DNA of 64,000 nucleotides from assembly GCF_010669125.1 (NCBI RefSeq), contig NZ_CP048630.1, forward strand, positions 2,678,001-2,742,000, given 5' to 3'. The notes beneath the pieces were generated by a model that was not told the origin of the DNA, did no database searches, and saw only the letters and a list, made by a program, of their open reading frames with translations. Position 1 is the first letter of the stretch. Every line of letters begins with the position of its first letter. This document shows, piece by piece, positions 16,838 through 26,003 of the stretch. The stretch is from Ancylobacter pratisalsi (lineage in GTDB: Bacteria; Pseudomonadota; Alphaproteobacteria; Rhizobiales; Xanthobacteraceae). The position numbers and the translations under genes were made by a program.

Positions 16838-17874
16838 GAGCCGCCACTTTCCGGGGACGGCGGAGCGGGCGCTTCCTCCTCTTCGCCATAGCCGACCATG
16901 TGGAGCGGGCGTGCGCGCAGGCCCGCGAGCCCCGCCCAGTGTACCAGCGCGTCCTCCTGGCCGTGCGTGACCCACAATTCCTCGCAGCCGGTCGCGAGGA
17001 TGGCGGCCTGTAGCTCGTCCCAGTCGGCGTGGTCGGAGATGATGAGCGGCAGCTCGACGCCGTTCTGCCGGGCGCGGGCACGGATACGCATCCAGCCCGA
17101 GGCGAAGGCGGTGACGGGATCGGGGAAGCGGCGCGACCAGACATCAGCCAGCGCGCCGGGCGGGCAGATGACCACCGCGCCGGGCAGATCTTCCCGCGCG
17201 GCCTCGCGTACCGGCCGCACATCTCCCAGCGCGATGCCGCGCGAGCGGTAATAGGCGGTAAGCCGCTCCATCGCGCCGTGGATGAGGATGGGCCGCTCAT
17301 GGCCCGCCATGCGCAGCAGCGCCATTACCCGCTGCGCCTTGCCCAGCGCGTAGGCGCCGACCAGATGGGTGCGCTCGGGAAACAGGGCGAGCGAGGCGGT
17401 GAGCTTGGCGGTCTCGCGTGCCGGATCGGGATGCCGGAACACCGGCAGGGCGAACGTCGCCTCGGAGATGAAGACATGGCAGGGCACGGGCTCGAAGGCC
17501 GGTGCGGTCGGGTCCGCGCCCGGCTTGTAGTCGCCGGAAGCGACGATGCGGCAGCCGCGATGTTCCACCAGGATCTGCGCCGAACCCAGAATATGACCGG
17601 CGGGCAGGAAGGTGACGGTGACGCCGTTCACCTGCACCCGCTCCCCATAGCTCGCCTGCTGGGCCGCGCCGGCGAAATCCTCGCCATAGCGAATGGCCAT
17701 GATGTCGAGCGTCTCGCGCGTCGCCAGCACCGCGCCGTGGCCGGCGCGGGCATGGTCGGAATGGCCATGGGTGATCAGCGCGCGGGCGACCGCCCGCGTC
17801 GGGTCGATGAAGAAATCGCCAGCGGGGGAATAAAGTCCCTGGGGCGTGGTGTGGAGAAGCTCTTCCGGGCGCAT
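16834..17874 (-). CDS. DNA-ligase-associated MBL-fold exonuclease
   Basis: A 346-residue metallo-beta-lactamase-fold nuclease. The metal site THGHSDHAR is at about 35-43 (His36, His38, Asp40, His41), followed by GHILGSAQI and SGDYKPGADP; the C-terminal half is the beta-CASP-like part with HADWDEL and VTHGQE. It matches the ligase-associated exonuclease family, thought to process ends for the adjacent ligase. The frame is open far upstream, but the family N terminus begins at the ATG at 17874; GTG at 17877 is an alternative. It is divergent from the TPR-methyltransferase gene by 51 bases. Confidence 0.92.
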   Translation of the reverse strand: MRPEELLHTTPQGLYSPAGDFFIDPTRAVARALITHGHSDHARAGHGAVLATRETLDIMAIRYGEDFAGAAQQASYGERVQVNGVTVTFLPAGHILGSAQILVEHRGCRIVASGDYKPGADPTAPAFEPVPCHVFISEATFALPVFRHPDPARETAKLTASLALFPERTHLVGAYALGKAQRVMALLRMAGHERPILIHGAMERLTAYYRSRGIALGDVRPVREAAREDLPGAVVICPPGALADVWSRRFPDPVTAFASGWMRIRARARQNGVELPLIISDHADWDELQAAILATGCEELWVTHGQEDALVHWAGLAGLRARPLHMVGYGEEEEAPAPPSPESGGS

Positions 17875-17925
17875 CACGGACAAGATATAGGGCAGCTCGT
17901 CCGATTTCCGCGAGACCCCCCAATC

Positions 17926-18852
17926 ATGAATGCCGGCCGGCTGACACTCACGTCGGGAGACCCCGTGGTCGACCGCCGGATCGATTGGGCGCGTGCGTTG
18001 ATGGAGGAGGGAAACGCTGGCGATGCCGCCGAGCTTCTCACCGAGGCGGTGGCCCGCCTGCCCGGCCATGCGCCGAGCTGGTTCCTGCTCGGCGAGGCGC
18101 GCGAGGGAGCGGGGGACGCGCCCGGCGCGCGGAGCGCCTTTGAACAGGTGCTCTCGCTCGATGGCGCGGACCCGCTCGGCGCCGCCTTGCGGCTGGCGCG
18201 GCTGGAGGGTTCGGTTGCCAGCATGAGCGAAGCCTATGTGCGCATGCTGTTCGACCAGTATGCCGAGCGCTTCGACGCGGCGCTGGCGCGGCTGGATTAT
18301 CGCGGGCCCGAGCTGATCGACACCGCGCTGGAGGCCGCCTGCGCCCGGCTGGGCCGGCCTTACGCCTTCGCCCGTGGACTGGATCTCGGCTGCGGTACGG
18401 GGCTCGTGGCGGTGCGGCTGAACGACCGTGTCGGGGTGCTGGAGGGTGTCGACCTGTCGCCGAACATGATCCGCCGCGCGCGAAGCCGCGGCATCTATGA
18501 CCGGACGGTTGCCGGCGAGATGGTCGCGTTCCTCAAGGAACAGCCGGCACGCGACGTGGACCTGATCTTCGCCGGCGACGCCTTCTGCTATCTCGACGAT
18601 CTCGGCCCGGTGCTGGACGAGACGCGGCGCGTGCTGGAACCCGGCGGGCTCATCGCCTTCACCGACGAGACCCATGACGGGGAAGGGGTGCTGCTGCGCG
18701 AGACGCTGCGCTTTGCCCATGCCGCGTCCTATGTGCGCGGCTGCGTCGAGGCGGCCGGGCTGGTGCTGCTCTCCTGCGCGGATGAATGGATCCGCCGGGA
18801 AAAGGAGCAGCCTGTGGCGGGGCTGGTCGCGGTGGCGATGCGCGAAACGTGA
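17926..18852 (+). CDS. TPR-containing class I methyltransferase
   Basis: A 308-residue protein. The first 90 residues form two TPR-like helical repeats (WARALMEEGNAGDAAELL, then SWFLLGEAREGAGDAPGARS), followed by a SAM-dependent methyltransferase with motif I DLGCGTG at 153-159, VDLSPNMIRRARSRGIYD and GGLIAFTDET. It fits the predicted TPR-methyltransferase group (COG4976). It sits between the divergent exonuclease and the Lhr helicase, inside the ligase cassette and in line with the helicase, 69 bases ahead of it. Substrate unknown. A link to DNA repair is suggested only by position. Confidence 0.85.
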   Translation: MNAGRLTLTSGDPVVDRRIDWARALMEEGNAGDAAELLTEAVARLPGHAPSWFLLGEAREGAGDAPGARSAFEQVLSLDGADPLGAALRLARLEGSVASMSEAYVRMLFDQYAERFDAALARLDYRGPELIDTALEAACARLGRPYAFARGLDLGCGTGLVAVRLNDRVGVLEGVDLSPNMIRRARSRGIYDRTVAGEMVAFLKEQPARDVDLIFAGDAFCYLDDLGPVLDETRRVLEPGGLIAFTDETHDGEGVLLRETLRFAHAASYVRGCVEAAGLVLLSCADEWIRREKEQPVAGLVAVAMRET

Positions 18853-18921
18853 GACGCGAGGGTGGGGCTCATCGCCCCTCGCAATTCGGCGCCGAGACCT
18901 TAGCTTGTAGCGGTGCCGCCC

Positions 18922-21441
18922 ATGGATGACGCCCGCGACCTGAACCCGACGGACCTGCTGCCCGAGCCGTTTCGCCGCTGGTTCGCGGAACGTGGATGGA
19001 CAGCGCGTGCGCACCAGCTCGACCTGCTGGCGAAGGCGCGCGAGGGGCGCTCGGCCTTGCTGATCGCGCCGACCGGCGCGGGCAAGACGCTGGCGGGGTT
19101 CCTCCCCAGTCTGATCGAGCTGGCGCAGCGTCCGCGCCTGCGCAACAGTGCCCGCCCGCCCGGCATCCACACGCTGTACATCTCGCCGCTCAAGGCGCTG
19201 GCGGTCGATGTCGCCCGCAATCTGGAGCGGCCGGCGGCGGAGATGGGCCTGCCGATCCGGATCGAGACCCGCACCGGGGACACGCCGGCCTCGCGGCGTC
19301 AGCGCCAGCGGCGCGACCCGCCCGATATCCTTCTCACCACGCCCGAGCAGATTGCGCTGCTGCTGGCTTCGGCCGATGCCGAGCCGCTGTTCGGCGATCT
19401 GCGCCGCATCGTGCTGGACGAACTCCACGCGCTGGCGGGCTCCAAGCGGGGCGACCTGCTCAGCCTCGGCCTTGCCCGGCTGCGGGCGATCGCGCCCGAG
19501 GCGCAGACGGTCGGGCTTTCCGCCACCGTCGCCGACCCCGGGACGCTGCGCCGCTGGCTGGTGCCGCAGACGCCCGCCCGCCCGATGGGCGATCTGGTGA
19601 TCGCGGAACCGGGCGCGGCGCCGGATCTCACCATGCTGGACAGTGTCGCCCATGTGCCCTGGGCCGGGCATACGGCGCGCCATTCGCTTCAGGAGATCTA
19701 CGCGCTCATCGCGCGCAACAGGACCACGCTGGTCTTCGTCAACACCCGCATGCAGGCCGAGCTGCTGTTCCAGGAGCTGTGGCACATCAACGAGGCCAAC
19801 CTGCCGATCGCGCTGCATCATGGCTCGCTCGACGTCTCCCAGCGGCGCCGGGTCGAGGCGGCGATGGGGGAGGGCGTGCTGCGCGCGGTGGTGTGCACCT
19901 CCTCGCTGGATCTGGGCATCGACTGGGGCGCGGTGGATCTCGTGGTCAATGTCGGAGCGCCGAAGGGTTCTTCGCGGCTGATGCAGCGTATCGGGCGGGC
20001 CAATCACCGGCTCGATGAGCCGTCGCGCGCGGTTCTGGTGCCGGCCAACCGGTTTGAGGTGCTGGAGTGCCGGGCGGCGCTGGAAGCGGTGCGGGCGGGG
20101 GCACAGGATGGCGCGGTGGAGCGGCGGGGCGCGCTCGACGTGCTGGCGCAGCACGTGCTCGGCATGGCCTGCGCGGGGCCGTTCGAGGCCGATGCGCTGT
20201 ATGACGAGGTGGCGTCGACCGAGCCCTATGCCTGGCTTTCGCGCGCGGATTTCGAGGAGGTGGTCGAGTTCGTCGCCACTGGCGGCTATGCGCTGAGAGC
20301 CTATGAGCGCTTCGCCCGCATCCGCCGGATGAAGGACGGGCGCTGGCGCGTTGCCAACCCGCAGGTGGCGCAGCAATACCGGCTCAATATCGGCACCATC
20401 GTTGAATCCACCATGCTCAGGGTGCGGCTGGCTTCCGCGAAATCGCGCTTTGGCGGGCGGGTGCTGGGCGAGGTGGAGGAGTACTTCGTCGAGACCATGA
20501 CCCCCGGCGATACCTTCGTCTTCGCCGGCGAGGTGCTGGAATATCTCACTATCGCCGAGGACGAGGTCCGGGTTGCCCGCACCAGCGCCAAAGAGCCCAA
20601 GGTGCCGTCCTATGCGGGGGGAAAGTTCCCGCTGTCGACCTTTCTTGCCGCGCGGGTCCGCGCGCTGCTCGCCGCGCCGGAGCACTGGGCGGACCTGCCG
20701 CCGCAGGTGCGTGAGTGGCTGGAGATCCAGCGCCGGCGCTCGCGGCTGCCGGGCCGCGAGGACCTGCTGGTTGAGACCTTTCCGCGTGGCGGACGGCATT
20801 ATCTGGTCGCCTACCCGTTCGAGGGGCGGCTCGCCCACCAGACGCTCGGCATGCTGCTGACCCGCCGGCTGGACCGCGCGGGCCTGCACCCGCTGGGTTT
20901 CATGGCGAATGACTATGCGCTTGCGATCTATGGCCTTTCCGATCTTTCGCAGGCGGTAAGCGAGGGCCGGCTCGGGCTTGACGGGCTGTTCGACGCCGAC
21001 ATGCTGGGCGATGATCTGGAGGAATGGCTGGCGGAATCGGCGCTGATGAAGCGCACGTTCCGGCAATGCGCGGTGATCGGTGGGCTGATCGAGCGGCGCT
21101 TTCCCGGCAAGGAGAAGAATTCGCGGCAGGTGACGATGTCGACCGACCTCGTCTATGACGTGCTGCGCCGGCACGAGCCGGGCCATGTGCTGCTGCGCGC
21201 GGCACGGGCGGATGCCGCGACCGGGCTGCTGGACATACGCCGCCTCTCCGACATGCTGGTGCGCATCCGCGGGCGAATCGACCATGTCGCTCTGCCGCGT
21301 GTGTCGCCTCTGGCGGTGCCGGTGATGCTCGAGATCGGCCGCGAGATCGTCGCTGGCGGGGCTTCCGATGCGCTGCTGGCGGAGGCCGAGGACGAACTGA
21401 TCAGGGAGGCGCTGGATGGCGCTGGAGATGCAGGACGGTGA
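18922..21441 (+). CDS. Ligase-associated Lhr-type DEXH-box helicase
   Basis: An 839-residue superfamily 2 helicase. Walker A APTGAGKT is at 49-56, DELH at 166-169, a GLSATV motif III at about 200, and the second RecA domain carries SSLDLGIDWG and QRIGRANHR. The following winged-helix and beta-sheet domains and shorter length match the Lhr-core, DNA-ligase-associated helicase family rather than full-length Lhr. I use the ATG at 18922; a GTG at 18913 is in frame and equally poor in ribosome-site strength. Its end overlaps pdeM by 26 bases. Lhr-core enzymes unwind 3'-tailed DNA and are tied to damage repair. Confidence 0.93.
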   Translation: MDDARDLNPTDLLPEPFRRWFAERGWTARAHQLDLLAKAREGRSALLIAPTGAGKTLAGFLPSLIELAQRPRLRNSARPPGIHTLYISPLKALAVDVARNLERPAAEMGLPIRIETRTGDTPASRRQRQRRDPPDILLTTPEQIALLLASADAEPLFGDLRRIVLDELHALAGSKRGDLLSLGLARLRAIAPEAQTVGLSATVADPGTLRRWLVPQTPARPMGDLVIAEPGAAPDLTMLDSVAHVPWAGHTARHSLQEIYALIARNRTTLVFVNTRMQAELLFQELWHINEANLPIALHHGSLDVSQRRRVEAAMGEGVLRAVVCTSSLDLGIDWGAVDLVVNVGAPKGSSRLMQRIGRANHRLDEPSRAVLVPANRFEVLECRAALEAVRAGAQDGAVERRGALDVLAQHVLGMACAGPFEADALYDEVASTEPYAWLSRADFEEVVEFVATGGYALRAYERFARIRRMKDGRWRVANPQVAQQYRLNIGTIVESTMLRVRLASAKSRFGGRVLGEVEEYFVETMTPGDTFVFAGEVLEYLTIAEDEVRVARTSAKEPKVPSYAGGKFPLSTFLAARVRALLAAPEHWADLPPQVREWLEIQRRRSRLPGREDLLVETFPRGGRHYLVAYPFEGRLAHQTLGMLLTRRLDRAGLHPLGFMANDYALAIYGLSDLSQAVSEGRLGLDGLFDADMLGDDLEEWLAESALMKRTFRQCAVIGGLIERRFPGKEKNSRQVTMSTDLVYDVLRRHEPGHVLLRAARADAATGLLDIRRLSDMLVRIRGRIDHVALPRVSPLAVPVMLEIGREIVAGGASDALLAEAEDELIREALDGAGDAGR

Positions 21442-22147
21442 GGCCGATGCGATCGAGCTGGCCGGCGTCCGGCTGAAGCTCGACCCGGCCGGCGGTCTTC
21501 ACTGGCCGGCCGAGCGGGTGCTCGTGGTCGCCGATCTGCATCTGGAAAAGGGCTCGTCCTTCGCCGCGCGCGGCGTGCCGCTGCCGCCCTATGACAGCCG
21601 TGCCACGCTGACGCTGCTGGCCGGCATCGTCGCGCGCACGCGGCCGCGCGTCGTCGTCGCCCTGGGCGACAGCTTCCATGATCGCCGTGGCGCGGAACGG
21701 CTGGGCGCCGCCGAGCGGGCCTTGCTCGCCGACATCGCGACGGGGCGCGACATGGTCTGGATCGCGGGCAACCATGATCCCGAGCCGATGCCGGGGCTGG
21801 GGGGCGAGCACCTGCCGGAATTGCGGCTGGGGCGGCTGACGCTGCGACATGAACCCGCGCGGGATTTGCCGAGCGCCGAATTGCCGGCGGGCGGGGCGCG
21901 GGGGGAGATCGCGGGGCATTTCCACCCGGTCGCCCGGCTGGTGGTGCGCGGACGGGGCTTGCGCCGGCGCTGCTTCGCGACCGACGGGGCACGCCTGGTG
22001 ATGCCGGCGCTGGGCGCCTATGCGGGCGGGCTGAACATTCGTGACGCCGCATTGGCGGGGCTGTTCCCCGGTGCCTATGCGGCCCATCTCATCGGCGGGG
22101 CGCGGACCTACCGGATCGCCCATCACGCCTGCCTGCCGGATCGCTAG
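21416..22147 (+). CDS. pdeM: Ligase-associated metallophosphoesterase PdeM
   Basis: A 243-residue calcineurin-type phosphoesterase of the ligase-associated DNA-damage-response family. The metal motifs are complete: DLH at 40-42, GDSFHD at 84-89, GNHD at 118-121 and GHFHP near 165. It starts inside the helicase gene, 26 bases before its stop, so the two are translationally coupled. With the ligase, exonuclease and helicase it completes the cassette. The role in end trimming is inferred from the family. Confidence 0.92.
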   Translation: MALEMQDGEADAIELAGVRLKLDPAGGLHWPAERVLVVADLHLEKGSSFAARGVPLPPYDSRATLTLLAGIVARTRPRVVVALGDSFHDRRGAERLGAAERALLADIATGRDMVWIAGNHDPEPMPGLGGEHLPELRLGRLTLRHEPARDLPSAELPAGGARGEIAGHFHPVARLVVRGRGLRRRCFATDGARLVMPALGAYAGGLNIRDAALAGLFPGAYAAHLIGGARTYRIAHHACLPDR

Positions 22148-22203
22148 GCGCCAGGGGCCCGGGCGCGGCGCGGCCTTCTCTCAGCGCGGCGCGGATGTCA
22201 TTT

Positions 22204-25200
22204 TTAGCGCGACGCGGTTTTGCGGGGCGTGCCGGGCTGTTCCCAGTCCTGCACATTGCCGCCATTGGCCTTGGCGTCGACCATGCGCGGGGTCCAGTTT
22301 TCCACCGAGGCGCGGGCGACGGCGAGGGCGTGGGCATCCATGCGGGCGGCGACATCGTCACGCTTGGCGGCCGCCTCGGTGTCGCCGCGCGCGGCGGCGA
22401 GCGAGAACCAGCGCCAGGCCTCGCCGAGATCGGCGGTGACGCCGAAGCCACGGGCGTAGAGCACGGCGAGATTGTACTGGCTGTCGCGCAGGCCGTATTC
22501 CGCCGCGCGGCTGAACCAGCGCACCGCCTCGCGGTAATCGGGCTGGCCGTCGACGCCCGCCGCCAGAAGCACGCCGAGATTGTGCATGGCGCGGACATTG
22601 CCGGCATTGGCGGCGCGCTCATAGAGCTGGCGCGCCCGGGCGACGTCGCGCATCACCCCTTCCGTGCCCTTCTCGTAGATCGAGCCGAGGCGATAGGCCG
22701 CCGGGATCGAGCCCTGGTCGGCCGCGAGCTGGAACCAATCGACCGCGCGCACCGCGCTCGCCGCCACCTCGATGCCTTCGAGGTAGCGTCGGCCGACCTC
22801 GAACGCCGCCGCCGGATTGCCGGCGAGGGCCGCCGAGCGCAGGGCCGCCCCGCCGATGCTGTCGGGCAGGTTACTGGGCAGGTTGAAGCTAGAGGGCCCC
22901 GGCTTCTCCGTGGGCGGGGTGTCGGCGGGCGGGGGCGCGGAACGCTCGGGCATGTCCGGCCGGACCGGGGACTTGCCGACCGAACCGGTGATGTCCTCAA
23001 GCGAGGGGCCGGCGCCCCGTGCGGTCGCGGGCAGGCCGGTGCCGGGCGCGGAGGCGCGCAGCTGGCCCTCGCGCAGCGTGCCGAGCAGGTGCCAGGAGCC
23101 ATAGGCCAGCGCCGAGCCGCACAGGCCGATCAGCAGCATGGCGCGGATGCGGGCCAGCCACGGGGTCGGCTTGCGGGTGTGGCGCTCGCCGATGCGGCTG
23201 TGCATGGCGGGGATGACCACCGTTGCCGGCTGGGCGGCGCGCCGGGCCTGGGCGATGAACTGGGTGCGCGCCGGGGCGGCGCCGCCGCGCGGCGCGGTGT
23301 CGTCATTGCCCGCCGGGGGAATGACGGGAACAGGCGTGTCGGCCTCGTCCTGGCCGCCATCGCCAAGCCCGTAGACATCGGCCACGGTGTCGGGAAGCGG
23401 GTGAGCCTGCTCCGCCGGCTCGTCCGGCACGGTGTCCCGAGGCTGTTCCTGCACCCATTCCTGTTGGGGCGCCGACGCGGGCGCCGAGGCGGTCTTGCGG
23501 AAGGCGACCGCCATATCCGGCGACCGGCTGAGTTCTTCCAGCGCTGCGCGCATCAGCTGGGGCTCGAAAGGCTTGGGAATCGAGGCCGGCGCGGGGGTGA
23601 ACACCGGCTCGGACGCCGAGGAGGGCGCGGGCGCGGCGGTCGGCCTCGCGGCGGTCGCGGCCGCCGGCGCGCCTTCAGCCGCGATGGGGGCCGCGGCGTG
23701 TTCGGGTGCGGGCGAGGGAGCGACCTTGGCGGTCGGGGCGAGGGGGGCGGCGCTGGCGGGCTGGGCCGGGGGCGCGGCGAACGCGGTCCCCGCAACGGCG
23801 GGAGAGGTGCCGGCGGCGCGGGCGGCCTCGATGGCGGCGATCTCGCGCTTGAGCAGGCTGGCGCCGTTCGTTTTGCCACCGCCGCCGGGGTGGCCACGGT
23901 GGCCGGCATTGGCCAGCACGGTCGCGCGGGTTTCCTCCATCTGGATGAACAGGTCGTTTACCGCCCGTTCGATGGTGGAGAGCTGGCCGGTGAGCTGATC
24001 GGCGATCCTGGCGGCGGGGGTGGCGCTGTCGAGCTTGGCCGCGATGTCGGTGATCTGCCGGCTCAACGCGTCGAAGCGCGGACCATGGTCGGGGGCCGGG
24101 ACCGGCCGCTCGATGCGCTCGATGCGGGCGGCGATGTCGCTGAGCCCGGCCGCCATGCTGGCGGCCACGGCTTCGGGCGCCTCGCGACGGGCGGCGGCGA
24201 GACCCTGCTGGATGGATTCCAGCCGGCGCTGGATGTCTTCGATCGACAGCGCGGAGGGCGGGGTGCCGATGCGCTCCGACAGGGCGTCCATGCGCCGTTC
24301 GAGGCCGCCGACCGCCGAGCGGATCATCGCCTCGTCGGCGCCGGCCATCTGGCTGACCTTGGCCGCGAGCAGCGCGACCTGCTCGGCGAGCAGGCGCACC
24401 GCGTCATTGGAGATGGCGCGGCCGAGCAGATCGCGGATTTCCGACGCCTGGGCCTGGAGCCGGGCGATGGCGGAGCCATCCACCGTCTTGGCGCTCACGA
24501 TGTCGATCTTGCGGGCCAGCGTGTCGATGCGCCCCATCAGGATGGAGGGATGCTCGGGAAGCTTGAGCCCGCCGATCATGTCGCGCAGGGCGAGCAGCGT
24601 GCCGCGCAGCTCCTCGTCGCCGGCACCGGCCCGCTCCACGCGCTCGGCGAGGCGGGAGACGGTGCGCTGGAGTTCGTCGACCGAGCGGCGCGGCGCCAGC
24701 ACGGAAAGGCCCTCGCGCATGTCGGCAAGCTCGCGCTGGAGCGCTTCCAGCGCGTCGCCGTTCAGTGCCGGACGCGCGGCCGGGGCGGGCGGCACGACGC
24801 TGCGCTCGCGATAGCCGCGTTCGGACGGGGTGGGTTCGGGACGGGCGGCGTCGGAGCGGCCGCGTTCCGGCTGCGCGCGCTCGGGCCGGCTGCCTGGAAG
24901 CCGGGCGCCCTGGGGGGCCCGCGCCGGCTCGAACGGGGCGCGCTCCGCCGGGCGCTCATACGGCCGGCGCTCCGGGCGGGCGGCTTCGAGTTCGCTCTGG
25001 CGGGCCGCGATCTCGGCGACGGCGGCCTCGATGTCTTCGGCATTGGTCATGGGGGACGGGCGGTAGCCGCGCCGGCTCTCGGCCTCGCTGGCGCGCACCC
25101 TCTCGTCGAGGCGGCTGTCGAATTCCTCGATGCGGCGGCCCGCAGCGGCGGGGGCCGGACGGGAACGGGGAAGGTTCATCGCCTCGATACGCTCGTTGAT

Positions 25201-25599
25201 CTGGCGGATCGCGGCATCGAGGCGCCCATCCGCGGAGTGAGGGTCAAGGGTGTCGGCGGCAAAGGCATCGCCGGGCTGCGAAGGCGCGGGCCGCAAATGC
25301 GAAGGCAGCGTGTGGGGGGCGAGCGGCGCGGCGATCGGGGGCGCCTGCTCCGCGATGGCCGCCCCGGCATCGGGGCGCACGGCGACGAGGTTCTCGATCC
25401 GTCCGGCGAGTTCCTGGACGCGGCGCTGCAGGTCGCCGATATCGCCGTCCGCGGCCTCGCGGGGGCCGGTGCTGGAGAGGAGCTGGGCCTTCAGCCACTG
25501 GTCCAGCGGCAGCCCGGCGCGTTCGGCCGCCTCGCTCATGGCGCGCCACGCTTCGGGAGCAATCTGTCCGGCCGTTGAACTGGCCCCTTCTTGCCGCAC
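22204..25599 (-). CDS. PodJ-like polar localisation factor with SEL1 repeats
   Basis: A 1131-residue membrane protein of the PodJ-like type found in Hyphomicrobiales. The N-terminal two-thirds is cytoplasmic: Ala/Arg/Glu-rich, low complexity, with coiled-coil stretches at about 280-560. One membrane segment lies at about 815-837 (MLLIGLCGSALAYGSW). The periplasmic C-terminal part from about 915 has four or more SEL1 (TPR-like) repeats such as AAFEVGRRYLEG and AAYRLGSIYEKGTEG. The start is a GTG at 25599 with GGGAG 6 bases ahead. PodJ organises polar development and division asymmetry in Caulobacter; here the role is inferred. A CtrA-like box lies about 90 bases upstream. Confidence 0.8.
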   Translation of the reverse strand: MRQEGASSTAGQIAPEAWRAMSEAAERAGLPLDQWLKAQLLSSTGPREAADGDIGDLQRRVQELAGRIENLVAVRPDAGAAIAEQAPPIAAPLAPHTLPSHLRPAPSQPGDAFAADTLDPHSADGRLDAAIRQINERIEAMNLPRSRPAPAAAGRRIEEFDSRLDERVRASEAESRRGYRPSPMTNAEDIEAAVAEIAARQSELEAARPERRPYERPAERAPFEPARAPQGARLPGSRPERAQPERGRSDAARPEPTPSERGYRERSVVPPAPAARPALNGDALEALQRELADMREGLSVLAPRRSVDELQRTVSRLAERVERAGAGDEELRGTLLALRDMIGGLKLPEHPSILMGRIDTLARKIDIVSAKTVDGSAIARLQAQASEIRDLLGRAISNDAVRLLAEQVALLAAKVSQMAGADEAMIRSAVGGLERRMDALSERIGTPPSALSIEDIQRRLESIQQGLAAARREAPEAVAASMAAGLSDIAARIERIERPVPAPDHGPRFDALSRQITDIAAKLDSATPAARIADQLTGQLSTIERAVNDLFIQMEETRATVLANAGHRGHPGGGGKTNGASLLKREIAAIEAARAAGTSPAVAGTAFAAPPAQPASAAPLAPTAKVAPSPAPEHAAAPIAAEGAPAAATAARPTAAPAPSSASEPVFTPAPASIPKPFEPQLMRAALEELSRSPDMAVAFRKTASAPASAPQQEWVQEQPRDTVPDEPAEQAHPLPDTVADVYGLGDGGQDEADTPVPVIPPAGNDDTAPRGGAAPARTQFIAQARRAAQPATVVIPAMHSRIGERHTRKPTPWLARIRAMLLIGLCGSALAYGSWHLLGTLREGQLRASAPGTGLPATARGAGPSLEDITGSVGKSPVRPDMPERSAPPPADTPPTEKPGPSSFNLPSNLPDSIGGAALRSAALAGNPAAAFEVGRRYLEGIEVAASAVRAVDWFQLAADQGSIPAAYRLGSIYEKGTEGVMRDVARARQLYERAANAGNVRAMHNLGVLLAAGVDGQPDYREAVRWFSRAAEYGLRDSQYNLAVLYARGFGVTADLGEAWRWFSLAAARGDTEAAAKRDDVAARMDAHALAVARASVENWTPRMVDAKANGGNVQDWEQPGTPRKTASR

Positions 25600-25686
25600 C
25601 TTGATCTCCCTGACTTCGGCGCCGGCGGCAGGGCGAGAATCGCTGGCCGGCGCTGGGGCTGTTGCGACCGACTGTTCGATTTCTTG

Positions 25687-25702
25687 GTAAATGTCGCGTT
25701 AA
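25687..25702 (-). promoter_or_regulatory. CtrA-like binding site
   Basis: On the minus strand TTAA-N7-TTTAC (25702-25687), one base from the CtrA consensus TTAA-N7-TTAAC. It lies about 90 bases before the GTG start of the PodJ-like gene, a plausible place for cell-cycle control. Confidence 0.4.
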
Positions 25703-25858
25703 TGCGCGCTCACGCCGTTACCGCCGGCCGGTCCCCCGCCCCCTTGCCGGGGCCCGTTCCGGCGCCCCGATCTTGAGTCGCCGGCCCCGGAATCGGCATA
25801 TTGCGGACGCCGCCCGACCCCGCACTTGCTGCGCTGCAAAATGGGGTAAATCCAAAAA

Positions 25859-25877
25859 ATCGTTATATATCAACGAT
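25859..25877. repeat. Inverted repeat ATCGTT-N7-AACGAT
   Basis: A perfect 6-bp dyad with a 7-base AT-only core apart from one C, in an otherwise GC-rich window. It is 127 bases upstream of the MerR-family gene start and looks like an operator. The spacing is shorter than the long 19-20 bp promoter spacer used by classic MerR sites. Confidence 0.4.
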
Positions 25878-26003
25878 CTAATTTTCCGTTTAACAGTAAG
25901 TTGCCCTAACGTCGGGTGCGACTTTCTCCCCTAGCGGAAGCTGGTCTGCGACACTGCGGTCACGTCATGGATACCCCCACGTCATCCACCCGGAGCTGTC
26001 GAT

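Larger units (their letters stand above)
25600..26003. other. Divergent control region between the PodJ-like and MerR genes
   Basis: Just over 400 bases with no credible gene. It holds a CtrA-like box near the PodJ-like gene (25687-25702), and an AT-rich patch with a perfect 6-bp dyad (25859-25877) on the MerR side. No clean -35/-10 pair stands out. Confidence 0.5.

Noticed and set aside
17875..21285. Very long minus-strand frame continuing the exonuclease gene upstream
   Set aside because: It is the antisense of the helicase and TPR-methyltransferase genes; the exonuclease family N terminus begins at 17874.
22195..25578. 1127-residue plus-strand frame
   Set aside because: Mirror frame of the PodJ-like gene, low complexity and without recognisable domains; the minus strand carries SEL1 repeats and a ribosome site.
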